Source: an uncultured Pelagibacteraceae bacterium (GTDB taxonomy: Bacteria > Pseudomonadota > Alphaproteobacteria > Pelagibacterales > Pelagibacteraceae). Taken from it: a DNA stretch of 49,159 bases. The notes below the pieces were generated by a model. That model saw nothing but the letters and a program-made list of their open reading frames with translations, ran no database searches and had not been told where the DNA came from. Location of the stretch: NCBI GenBank assembly GCA_902584685.1, contig CACIAP010000006.1:1-49159 (forward strand), written 5' to 3'. Positions 17,044 through 24,415 of the stretch are shown piece by piece. Both the position numbers and the translations under genes were made by a program. How positions within the stretch are numbered: the stretch's first letter is position 1; every line of letters starts with the position of its first letter.

Positions 17044-17940
17044 ATGGAAATATACATAAAGATATTTGAAGTTATTTTTCCAGTTTTTTTTGTCATAGGT
17101 ATTGGCTACTATTTAGGTAAAAAAAATCCAAAATTTGACACTAATTTTATAACAAATTTTGCAGGAAATATTGGTACTCCAGCAATGATTTTTTATACTG
17201 TTACGACAACAGGCATAACTCTAAGTATTTTTATTCATTACTTTGCATATGCTATTTTAATGATTGGTGGTTTTGTAATAGTCGGACTTATAGTACTTTT
17301 TTTTCTTAAAAAAGATCTTAGTATGGAACTCCCTCCATTAATTCTTCCAAATACTGGGAATATGGGTGTTCCAATTTGCTTATTTGCCTATGGAACTCAA
17401 GGTTTAGGAATTGCTTCGGCTGTTGCTTCTGTAATTATTCTATTTCATTTCACATTAGGTGTTTTTTTAGCTAAAAAAAAATTTTCATTCGATATATTAA
17501 TTAAAAGTCCACCTGTATACGCAATTATTGTGTCTGTTTTTTTTCTATTTTTTGAAATTAAAACACCCCTATTTCTTGAAAACACAACTTTTCTTCTCAC
17601 TTACGCAACTATTTTTTTGGTATTGATGTCTTTGGGTATTGCTTTAACAAGGTTTAAATTTTCTTTTCTAGACTCTATTATATTTTCGTTTTTAAGAGTT
17701 ATAATAGGTCCCATTATAGGCTTTGCTGTTATTTATTATTTTGATCTTTCGGGATTTCCTGCAGGTGTACTTTTAATACAAAGTGCTATGCCAAGTGCCA
17801 TATTAAATTATTTAGTTGGAAGCATGTATTCTCCTAAAAAAATTGTTGATAGTATTGCAAGTACAATTGTTACATCAACTTTAATGTCGTTTATAACTAT
17901 TCCTATTGTGGTATTCTTTGCTTTAAAATATTTCAATTAA
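17044..17940 (+). CDS. AEC-family transporter (auxin efflux carrier-like permease)
   Basis: A 298-aa membrane protein with about ten hydrophobic helices, GIGYYLGKK after the first, and the conserved LPNTGNMGVPICLFAYG and AMPSAILNYLVGSMY segments in helices 4 and 9. Related bacterial proteins are usually thought to export or exchange organic acids; the substrate is not readable. It starts 2 bp after hom. Confidence 0.85.
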   Translation: MEIYIKIFEVIFPVFFVIGIGYYLGKKNPKFDTNFITNFAGNIGTPAMIFYTVTTTGITLSIFIHYFAYAILMIGGFVIVGLIVLFFLKKDLSMELPPLILPNTGNMGVPICLFAYGTQGLGIASAVASVIILFHFTLGVFLAKKKFSFDILIKSPPVYAIIVSVFFLFFEIKTPLFLENTTFLLTYATIFLVLMSLGIALTRFKFSFLDSIIFSFLRVIIGPIIGFAVIYYFDLSGFPAGVLLIQSAMPSAILNYLVGSMYSPKKIVDSIASTIVTSTLMSFITIPIVVFFALKYFN

Positions 17941-17951
17941 ATTGAATATAA

Positions 17952-18803
17952 ATGAAAGCTATAACTTTTAATCTATTAGCGTGGGTAATGCTTCCCATAA
18001 TGGATGGTTTTGCTAAATATCTCAGCTCTGATCTTCCAGTTTTACAAATAACATGGGCGAGATACTTCTTCACAGTAGCATTCACATTACCAATAATGTT
18101 TTTCTTTTTTAGAAAAAAACTTGTTTGGACTGATAAACCTAAACTACAACTTATTAGAGGTTTAATTTTATTAACTGCAAATGTTTGTTTTTTTTATTCA
18201 ATTTCAATAATTTCTTTGGCAAAGGCTCTTACGTTAGCTTTCATTGCCCCTTTAATTGTTACAGCATTTTCTCCAATTTTTTTAGGTGAGAAAGTTGGTT
18301 TTAGAAGATGGTCTGCAGTTATAATTGGTTTTATTGGATCAATGGTAGTAATTAGACCAGGATTTGTAGAAATAAACTTAGCAAGTTTAGCAGCTTTAGG
18401 AACTGGGGTAATGTATGGTTTTTATTTAATAATTACACGAAAACTAAGTTCATCTGATAATCCATTATTAACTTTATTGTTAACTGGTGTAGTAGGGGCC
18501 ATAATAATCTCGTTTGTTATGCCTTTCGTATGGATTAAACCTACCTTAAATCAATGGTCTATGATGGCAGCTATTGGAATATTTGCATGTGTAGGTCATC
18601 TATTTATTATATTGTCTCTTAAATATGCAGATGCTTCGAAATTAGCTCCATTTAGTTACTTTGAGATAGTTACAAATATTATAATAGGATATTACTTCTT
18701 TAGTGATTTCCCAGATAAATGGACTTTCCTTGGTTTATTTATTATTATTCTAAGTGGTATCTATATATCAAGGCGAGAGAACATCGTTAAAAGACTTAAA
18801 TAA
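17952..18803 (+). CDS. DMT/EamA-family transporter
   Basis: A 283-aa protein with ten predicted transmembrane helices in two EamA repeats (about residues 3-130 and 143-278). The first repeat carries ITWARYFF and LAKALTLAFIAPLIVTAFSP, the second FSYFEIVTNIIIGY. Family members move metabolites, often as exporters; the substrate is unknown. It is followed by a 408-bp gene-free stretch, so it ends the hom-led run of genes. Confidence 0.88.
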   Translation: MKAITFNLLAWVMLPIMDGFAKYLSSDLPVLQITWARYFFTVAFTLPIMFFFFRKKLVWTDKPKLQLIRGLILLTANVCFFYSISIISLAKALTLAFIAPLIVTAFSPIFLGEKVGFRRWSAVIIGFIGSMVVIRPGFVEINLASLAALGTGVMYGFYLIITRKLSSSDNPLLTLLLTGVVGAIIISFVMPFVWIKPTLNQWSMMAAIGIFACVGHLFIILSLKYADASKLAPFSYFEIVTNIIIGYYFFSDFPDKWTFLGLFIIILSGIYISRRENIVKRLK

Positions 18804-19211
18804 ATAGGTAATATAAGTTTACTAATTAAATAAGTAATACTTTAATATATTATTCTAAACTATTGTTATTATTGAATATTATTAGTATCTTTAAAAGAAT
18901 ATTTTTGGTAAAAAACTAACAAAAAACCGTAATTTAATTATAAAAATGAAAAAACCTTTAAAATAGCCATTAATATTAGCTTAAAGACTGTGAAAAATCA
19001 AAAAAAAGGGGGTGTCTAAAACTATTGTTATTGCATAATTCTAGACCAATGCAGATATTGAATATGCTATTTAAACGGCCATAGAGGGGTCAATTTTAAG
19101 AATTGTCCTCAGAATGGTGCAACTGATCGTTGAATTTAAAAATAATATCAATTTATAGACTAAATATATAAAAAACGTTGATTTTATTGGGTTTTTGAGT
19201 GAAAAAAAGCT
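18804..19211. other. Gene-free 408-bp stretch with a repeated 14-mer and a hairpin
   Basis: No credible gene is seen in either direction, which is rare for this genome. AAACTATTGTTATT occurs at 18857-18870 and again at 19019-19032. Around 19084-19110 GAGG/CCTC and CAATT/AATTG can form an interrupted nine-pair hairpin inside a locally less AT-rich patch. A GGGGG tract lies near 19009-19013. It may be an island edge or hold an unrecognised small RNA. Confidence 0.4.
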
Positions 19212-19481
19212 CTAAATATCAACCTTTTCTGACCTCAACAATTTCAATTTTTGAGCAACTCCACCTCTTCCAGAATAACCTCCAAGGCCTCCATCGGACC
19301 TAATAACCCTATGACAAGGTATATTTGGAGCATAAGGGTTCTTAGCACAGGCATTAGCAACCGCACGAGCTGATTTTGGCTTGTTTATTGCTATAGCTAC
19401 CTGTTTATATGTTTTTACAGACCCTCTAGGGATCTTTTTTAGATAATTCCATACCTGTAATTGAAATTTAGTGCCTTTCAT
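19212..19481 (-). CDS. ogt: Minimal O6-methylguanine-DNA methyltransferase (C-terminal domain only)
   Basis: This 89-aa protein corresponds to the DNA-binding and active-site domain of Ogt/MGMT. It contains GTKFQLQVWNYLKKIPRG, SARAVANACAKNP, the alkyl-acceptor cysteine C56 in PCHRVI and GGLGGYSG. The cysteine separates it from alkyltransferase-like proteins, which have tryptophan there. The usual N-terminal domain (about 70-80 aa) is absent, and the frame starts exactly at the domain boundary. The start codon lies 6 nt after the last helix of a structured RNA on the same strand. Confidence 0.88.
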   Translation of the reverse strand: MKGTKFQLQVWNYLKKIPRGSVKTYKQVAIAINKPKSARAVANACAKNPYAPNIPCHRVIRSDGGLGGYSGRGGVAQKLKLLRSEKVDI

Positions 19482-19486
19482 GAAGA

Positions 19487-19670
19487 AAAACCCCTGTTAC
19501 CTTGCACTTTTTACGGTGCAAAGAACAGTAGTTTTGGCACGTCGTTGTATGCGCTACCGCCATGCCTTCCGCCCTACGATTTTAGCGCTACTCCGTAAGA
19601 CTTTCTGCCCCCTGGGCTTGGTCCTCTCGGCCTTTCCCCAGTCGGCCAGTTAAGGGTTGCCCCTTAATTC
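19487..19670 (-). ncRNA. GC-rich structured RNA (unidentified small RNA or long ogt leader)
   Basis: By hand count 19501-19660 is about 55% G+C in an otherwise strongly AT-rich window. On the minus strand it begins with a perfect hairpin UUAAGGG-GCAA-CCCUUAA (19650-19667) with a GNRA tetraloop. Next come possible GGCC/GGCC (19629-19632 with 19644-19647) and GCCC/GGGC (19607-19617) hairpins, and a GCGCU/AGCGC helix (19551-19555 with 19584-19588). It ends in three nested helices: UUGCAC/GUGCAA, CUGUU/AACAG and AAAAC/GUUUU (19487-19535). Signature motifs of RNase P, SRP, tmRNA, 5S or 6S RNA were not found. Confidence 0.65.
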
Positions 19671-19753
19671 ATCTCACAATAACAAACTACTTAGGTTGAA
19701 TGTATCACTTTTTAAGCGATTAAACATGATAGGTGTGAATAACGTTAATAACT

Positions 19754-19918
19754 CTAAAAGTATAATAATGAAACAATTCCAGCTAAGCTTAAAATTAATA
19801 CTGCTATCAAAATATATATAGATTTCTTTTTCTCAGGCTTATCCAATTTTTCAAATTTAAACAGCACAAAAAAAACTATTCCAATAAAAGCTAAAGCTAA
19901 AATAAAATATTTTAACAT
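19754..19918 (-). CDS. Small two-helix membrane protein, 54 aa
   Basis: A short frame encoding two hydrophobic helices (about residues 4-20 and 34-53) joined by the charged loop KFEKLDKPEKKK. Lysine-rich loops between two membrane spans suit an inner-membrane protein with a cytoplasmic turn. It is divergent from the recombinase gene and shares its short upstream region. No family is recognised; it could be an island-encoded regulator, toxin-like peptide or complex subunit. Confidence 0.5.
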   Translation of the reverse strand: MLKYFILALAFIGIVFFVLFKFEKLDKPEKKKSIYILIAVLILSLAGIVSLLYF

Positions 19919-19940
19919 AAAAACAAATTAACTTATTTAC

Positions 19941-19969
19941 TTGACATCTTAAATGACTTATATTATTAC
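19941..19969 (+). promoter_or_regulatory. Candidate promoter of the recombinase gene
   Basis: A perfect -35 TTGACA at 19941-19946 is followed after 17 nt by TATTAC (19964-19969), a four-of-six -10. A start near 19976 would place transcription inside the palindrome and about 25 nt before ATG 20001. Confidence 0.5.
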
Positions 19970-19999
19970 TAATGATAATTAATTGTTATCAATAGTAAT
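19965..19999. repeat. Imperfect palindrome overlapping the recombinase promoter (operator or core site)
   Basis: Arms ATTACTAATGATAA (19965-19978) and TTATCAATAGTAAT (19986-19999) are inverted repeats matching at 13 of 14 positions around a 7-nt spacer. It covers the -10 and likely start site, and ends one base before the ATG. Either an autoregulatory operator or a binding site of the tyrosine recombinase itself would look like this. Confidence 0.6.
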
Positions 20000-20000
20000 T

Positions 20001-20954
20001 ATGAATAAATTAACAACAGATCTTAAATTGCTTCATGAAGCAACTTTAAATAATCTTAAAAGTTCTAAAGCAAATAATACATTAAGGGCTTACAAATCCG
20101 ATTTTAAGGACTTCGGTGCTTTTTGTGCTAAGCATGGTCTTAATTCATTACCATCGGAGCCAAAAATAGTTTCAATTTACCTTACCCATTTGTCCAAAAA
20201 TTCTAAAATAAGCACCATACGAAGAAGATTGGTGTCTATAAGTATGGTTCATAAGCTTAAAGGGCACTATTTAGATACAAAACATCCAATCATAACTGAG
20301 AACTTATTAGGTATCAAAAGAGTAAAAGGAAGCATACAAAAAGGCAAAAAACCTATATTAATCAATCATTTAAAATCTATAGTTAATGTAATAGATGAAC
20401 AAAAGTGCGAGGAAATCAAAAAGTTAAGAGACAGATCAATAATACTTATTGGGTTTGGTGGTGGTTTCAGAAGAACTGAGCTAATCTCTATAGATCATGA
20501 GGACTTAGAGTTTGTGCCTGAAGGCCTTAAAATAGCTATCAAAAGATCAAAAACAGATCAATTTGGGGAAGGAATGATAAAAGGCCTACCCTATTTTTCA
20601 AATGAAATTTATTGTCCAGTTACCAGTCTTAAGAGATGGTTAGAAGTTTCAAAGATAAAGTCTGGACCTATTTTTAGAAGATTTTCTAAAGGTTCCTCAT
20701 TAACAGAAAAGAGATTAACAGATCAATCTGTAGTATTGTTAATGAAAGAGTATTTGAACTTAGCTGGTATAGAAAATAAAAACTTTGCAGGTCACAGTTT
20801 AAGAGCAGGATTTGCTACTGTAGCAGCAGAATCTGGTGCTGATGAAAGAAGTATAATGGCTATGACAGGACATAAAACAACGCAAATGGTAAGAAGATAT
20901 ATTAGAGAAGCTAACATATTTAAGAATAATGCACTGAACAAAATTAAGATATAA
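20001..20954 (+). CDS. Tyrosine recombinase / site-specific integrase
   Basis: This 317-aa protein has a SAM-like core-binding domain (about residues 5-110) and a catalytic domain with the complete active site: R157 (in FRRTELISI), H265-S-L-R268, H291 (GHKTT) and Y300 (RRYIR). ATG 20001 is preferred over a TTG at 19983, which lies inside the palindrome; the sequence after it (MNKLTTDLKLLHEA) starts a proper helix. It probably mobilises or once mobilised the adjacent island. It could instead act as an inversion or resolution enzyme. Confidence 0.9.
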   Translation: MNKLTTDLKLLHEATLNNLKSSKANNTLRAYKSDFKDFGAFCAKHGLNSLPSEPKIVSIYLTHLSKNSKISTIRRRLVSISMVHKLKGHYLDTKHPIITENLLGIKRVKGSIQKGKKPILINHLKSIVNVIDEQKCEEIKKLRDRSIILIGFGGGFRRTELISIDHEDLEFVPEGLKIAIKRSKTDQFGEGMIKGLPYFSNEIYCPVTSLKRWLEVSKIKSGPIFRRFSKGSSLTEKRLTDQSVVLLMKEYLNLAGIENKNFAGHSLRAGFATVAAESGADERSIMAMTGHKTTQMVRRYIREANIFKNNALNKIKI

Positions 20955-20968
20955 ATAAATATTTTTAA

Positions 20969-21826
20969 ATGAATAATTCATATAAAGAAGTTACAGTTGT
21001 TATAATATCTCATAGAAGTAAAAAAAAAGTTTTAAATTTAATAAAAAAAATATCAAACAATTTTAAGATAATAATAGTTGAAAATTCCTACGACAAATCA
21101 ATAGGAAATGAACTTTCTGATCTTCGTAAAAATATAGAAATTATATTTTCTGCTAATAATGGCTATGGTAGTGCAATCAATTTAGCAAGAACACATGTTA
21201 CTACAAAATACTTTTTTGTTTTAAATCCCGATATGCAAAAAATTGACGATAATTTAATAAATGTTTTTTATGAGTCAGCAAAAGAATTGAATAATAATTT
21301 TGGAGCATTAGGACCTAGATTTGAGAATGTAAATGAAAAGTCACATAAGCAGTCAAATATAAATGAAAAATTCGGGCAGATTGAATCAATAAGTGGATCT
21401 GCTATGTTCTTTTGCAGTGATGTATTTGATAAAAATAAAGGATTTGATGAAAATTTCTTTCTATATTTTGAAGAAACTGATTATTGTTACAGATCAAATA
21501 AGAATAACTTTAAAATTTATCAAGTAAACTCGCAAAAAGTATATCATGAGATTGGAACATCTGTTGAAACAACAAGTAAGGAAGATATTGATAAATTTAA
21601 AAACTTATATGCATGGCATTTTATTTGGTCAAAATTTTATTTTGTTAAAAAAAATAAAGGTTATCTTTACAGTTTAATTGTTTTTGCACCAATTATGATA
21701 AGAACAATTATTAGATTATTCTATTATAAAATATTAAAAGATATCACAAGAGAAGAACATTATAAAATAAGGTTAAATGGTTTATTATCAGCAATCAAAG
21801 GCTTAAAGTCTATCAAGAGACCATGA
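20969..21826 (+). CDS. Glycosyltransferase family 2 (rhamnosyltransferase-like)
   Basis: A 285-aa GT-A fold enzyme: VTVVIISHRSKKKV at the start, SANNGYGSAINLA, the metal-binding region FVLNPDMQ, SGSAMFF and FFLYFEETDYCYRS, which is typical of rhamnosyl- or other deoxyhexose-transferring GT2 proteins (NPD in place of DxD). A C-terminal hydrophobic stretch (about residues 225-250) suggests membrane association. It lies 14 bp after the recombinase on the same strand and is convergent with the rest of the glycan cluster. Confidence 0.88.
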   Translation: MNNSYKEVTVVIISHRSKKKVLNLIKKISNNFKIIIVENSYDKSIGNELSDLRKNIEIIFSANNGYGSAINLARTHVTTKYFFVLNPDMQKIDDNLINVFYESAKELNNNFGALGPRFENVNEKSHKQSNINEKFGQIESISGSAMFFCSDVFDKNKGFDENFFLYFEETDYCYRSNKNNFKIYQVNSQKVYHEIGTSVETTSKEDIDKFKNLYAWHFIWSKFYFVKKNKGYLYSLIVFAPIMIRTIIRLFYYKILKDITREEHYKIRLNGLLSAIKGLKSIKRP

Positions 21827-21828
21827 AA

Positions 21829-22593
21829 TTACTTTCGTTTGAAGAACTTTTTTTGAAAATTTAAGGTTTCAAAAGGAGTGGTAAAATGTTCTCCTTGAAT
21901 TGAACTTGAAGCATCATAACCTTCTTGTTGAAAAGCTATACCAAATAATCTTTCCATACACATTTGTTCTAGTTTATTTGTGGGAAGAATTTTATGAAAT
22001 TTTTTTTTATAAAGTTTTTTCATTACTGTTTTTTTACACATAAAAATTGGACCAAAAACACTCAGCCAAACTTTCGGCATAAAATAATCGGTTTTATTTA
22101 ATTTAGTTTTGCACCATTCAATCTGTTTTTCAAAATCAAATCCATAAATATCATGATTTTTGTATCCTTTTTTTCTTACGAATAAATCATGAATTCTATT
22201 TTGAATATTTTTTCTTGTTTTTTCAAATTTTCGACCACCTATTTTATTTAAAGATAGAAAATACCTAAAAGTGGTAAGATCGTTTTTTTCATATTTAGAT
22301 AGATTTTTTTTAAATATTACAGAATCTTGAAGAAAATAAAAAAAATTTACATTTTTAAACTTATTGTATGCATACCAATAAGCACCGGTGTCATAATTTG
22401 TATTTTTTGCATTATAAACAGTTACTTTTTTTTTTTTTAATTTTTTAAAATAGGACTTATTTGGTGAATTGCTGTCAATTACTGCAATTTGAGGGTATTT
22501 GTAGTATTTTTGAATAGATTTTACACATTCAAAAATTGAATTATTAGATCCGTCATAATAGCACGCTATTACAAATAACTTTTTTGTATTCAT
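21829..22593 (-). CDS. Glycosyltransferase-like protein of the surface-glycan cluster
   Basis: A 254-aa lysine- and tyrosine-rich protein. The first 90 residues look like the nucleotide-binding half of a GT-A enzyme (LFVIACYYDGSNNSIFECV, QIAVIDSNSPN, TNYDTGAYWYA), with FLQDSV at the usual DxD position. VFGPIFMCKKTVMKKL and the C-terminal EGEHFTTPF-like region (QGEHFTTPF) also fit a transferase acceptor domain. The donor and acceptor are unknown, and the family assignment is by pattern only. It is the last gene of a minus-strand cluster that begins at 27412 or upstream. Confidence 0.6.
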   Translation of the reverse strand: MNTKKLFVIACYYDGSNNSIFECVKSIQKYYKYPQIAVIDSNSPNKSYFKKLKKKKVTVYNAKNTNYDTGAYWYAYNKFKNVNFFYFLQDSVIFKKNLSKYEKNDLTTFRYFLSLNKIGGRKFEKTRKNIQNRIHDLFVRKKGYKNHDIYGFDFEKQIEWCKTKLNKTDYFMPKVWLSVFGPIFMCKKTVMKKLYKKKFHKILPTNKLEQMCMERLFGIAFQQEGYDASSSIQGEHFTTPFETLNFQKKFFKRK

Positions 22594-22597
22594 GAAA

Positions 22598-23983
22598 TTA
22601 ATTAACTAAATTTTTTTTGGTGATAAAATTTTTTAAATCATCAGGTGTTCCTAATCCATGCATTTCTGAAACTTTATCTATTACTATTTTTTTCCCCTCA
22701 CCTATAGCTTCATTGTAAACAGGGCATACATAAAATTCGTTATTTACACGAATATTCTTTTTAATCATTGTCTCGGCACAGTTTACATAATCACTCCCTT
22801 TTTTCCAATAATACACACCTACAGTAGCATTTTTAGAAATTACTTTTTTTTCTGCAACCTCTGAAACAAAATTATTATTATCAGTTTTAGCATAAGACCA
22901 TTTGGGATGAATTGCTTCAAATGTAAGAATACTTCCGTCAATTTTTTTTTGATTATAATTATACATGGACTTAATACTGTCCCATTTTATATATTGATCT
23001 GAATTAGCTATAATAAGTGGATCATTATTATTAATAAATTCTTTTGCAAGTAAAGTTGTGCACGCTGCACCTTCAGTGATATGATCTAATTCTATAATTT
23101 TACAATTAGGTTTTAATATTTTTAAAACACTATTAATGTTGTATTTTTCTTGGTGTTCTTTCTGCACTATAAAAATAAAATTACCCTCTAAATTTAGACT
23201 TTCTATAACCCATTGTATCATTGGTTTATTGTCTATTTCGATAAGAGGCTTTGGGAAAATATAACCAGCTTCTTTAAATCTACTACCAGCACCTGCCATT
23301 GGTATCAAGATATTTAAATTTGGGTCAGACCAATAGTTTGAATTATTAGTTTGTTTTTTATCTTTCTCAAGATTTTTCATAAAATTTAATATGTTATTAT
23401 AACTTATATCTGATAAATTTTTTACCGTAAATAAATGACAACCTGAGTCTTGAGCAGCCATAACACCATGTGAAGAGTCTTCAAAAATAAGAGTTTCATT
23501 AGGTTTGCAACCAATTTCAATAAGACACTTTAAATAGATTTCAGGATGTGGCTTGTTATTAATTACATCCTGATTAGAAAAAGATGAAAAAATAAATTTT
23601 TTAATTCTTAACTTTTTTAAACATACTTGAAGAGTTTTATTAACTGCGTTGGTAGCTATACATATTTTGTATTTTTTTGATAGCTTAGAAAATAGCTTAA
23701 AAATTTTTGGCTTATATTTAAGATTTTTATTTAAAAGTTTTTGTGTTTCAATTTGTTTTATTTTTTGAATTTTTCGAAAAAATTTTTTGTTTAAACTTTT
23801 TTTTTCTTTAAGAATTTTTAATTTTTCCAAAGTAGGTAACCCATCATAAATATTTACATGGTCTTTAAATGAAATTTGTTCAAATTTTATAGATTTAAGA
23901 GCAACATTTAACGCATCAAAATGTATTTTTTTGGTATCAACTAAAACACCATCTAAATCAAAAATAAGTCCTTTTATTTTCAT
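22598..23983 (-). CDS. Fusion: HAD-type phosphatase plus sugar-phosphate nucleotidyltransferase
   Basis: Residues 1-200 are a HAD hydrolase of the phosphoglucomutase/phosphatase-like class: FDLDGVLVDT (D9 and D11), IATNAV, NKPHPEIYLKC and IFEDSSHGVMAA. Residues 226-461 are a GT-A nucleotidyltransferase: LNILIPMAGAGSRF, PKPLIEIDNKPMIQWV, LIIANSDQYIKW. The two active sites suggest an enzyme that dephosphorylates one intermediate and makes an NDP-activated sugar or polyol. The start overlaps the GDPD-like gene by 4 bp, so the two are coupled. The actual substrate is not readable. Confidence 0.82.
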   Translation of the reverse strand: MKIKGLIFDLDGVLVDTKKIHFDALNVALKSIKFEQISFKDHVNIYDGLPTLEKLKILKEKKSLNKKFFRKIQKIKQIETQKLLNKNLKYKPKIFKLFSKLSKKYKICIATNAVNKTLQVCLKKLRIKKFIFSSFSNQDVINNKPHPEIYLKCLIEIGCKPNETLIFEDSSHGVMAAQDSGCHLFTVKNLSDISYNNILNFMKNLEKDKKQTNNSNYWSDPNLNILIPMAGAGSRFKEAGYIFPKPLIEIDNKPMIQWVIESLNLEGNFIFIVQKEHQEKYNINSVLKILKPNCKIIELDHITEGAACTTLLAKEFINNNDPLIIANSDQYIKWDSIKSMYNYNQKKIDGSILTFEAIHPKWSYAKTDNNNFVSEVAEKKVISKNATVGVYYWKKGSDYVNCAETMIKKNIRVNNEFYVCPVYNEAIGEGKKIVIDKVSEMHGLGTPDDLKNFITKKNLVN

Positions 23984-24414
23984 AAATCTTTATAATATTT
24001 TTTGATATTATCCGTACAAATTCCGTAACATACAGACAAATCTTGTTTGAATTTTTCTGGAAGTACAGCAATACAGTTTTTAATTAATGGTTTACCGGGA
24101 TATACCCAAACAAAACCTTTGCTTGTTAATGTATAATCGTCTTCTTGATGCCAAAAGTAATGGCATTCAACTTTTCTTATTTGATCTAATGTTTTGAAGT
24201 CTTTAGCATGACACCATAGATTTTTATGTTTTAAAAAATCATTACTGATTTTATATTTAGGTTCATCGTGTCCTAAATAAAAATTATCATTGTGATATCT
24301 TACGTCAATTTCCACATGTATATCCTTCTTTAAAAGATTGCTAATATTATCTGGATTATTCTCGAGCTTTTCGTCTATACCGTTTATATAACCTCTGTGT
24401 GAAATATATATCAT
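23980..24414 (-). CDS. GDPD-like phosphodiesterase-fold protein
   Basis: A 144-aa protein with the catalytic pattern of glycerophosphodiester phosphodiesterases: H6-R7-G in ISHRGY, E35-x-D37 in VEIDVRY and H49-D in LGHDEP. It is half the usual GDPD length and lacks the long C-terminal part of the barrel. In glycan clusters such proteins may act on a glycerophosphate or similar phosphodiester, or have a non-classical role. It sits between a GT2 gene and the HAD/nucleotidyltransferase fusion with 1-bp and -4-bp spacing. Confidence 0.72.
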   Translation of the reverse strand: MIYISHRGYINGIDEKLENNPDNISNLLKKDIHVEIDVRYHNDNFYLGHDEPKYKISNDFLKHKNLWCHAKDFKTLDQIRKVECHYFWHQEDDYTLTSKGFVWVYPGKPLIKNCIAVLPEKFKQDLSVCYGICTDNIKKYYKDL

Positions 24415-24415
24415 C

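Noticed and set aside
19471-19653. A 60-codon frame on the plus strand across the GC-rich segment
   Set aside because: It lies antisense to a region full of hairpins, starts inside ogt, has no recognisable domain, and its odd composition follows from the GC-rich RNA.
19487-19670. Housekeeping RNA identity (RNase P, SRP/4.5S, tmRNA, 5S, 6S)
   Set aside because: No GAGGAAAGUCC-type P4 element, no GGAAGGAAGCAGC SRP loop, no tag peptide frame or tRNA-like T-arm, and no 5S pattern was found on either strand.
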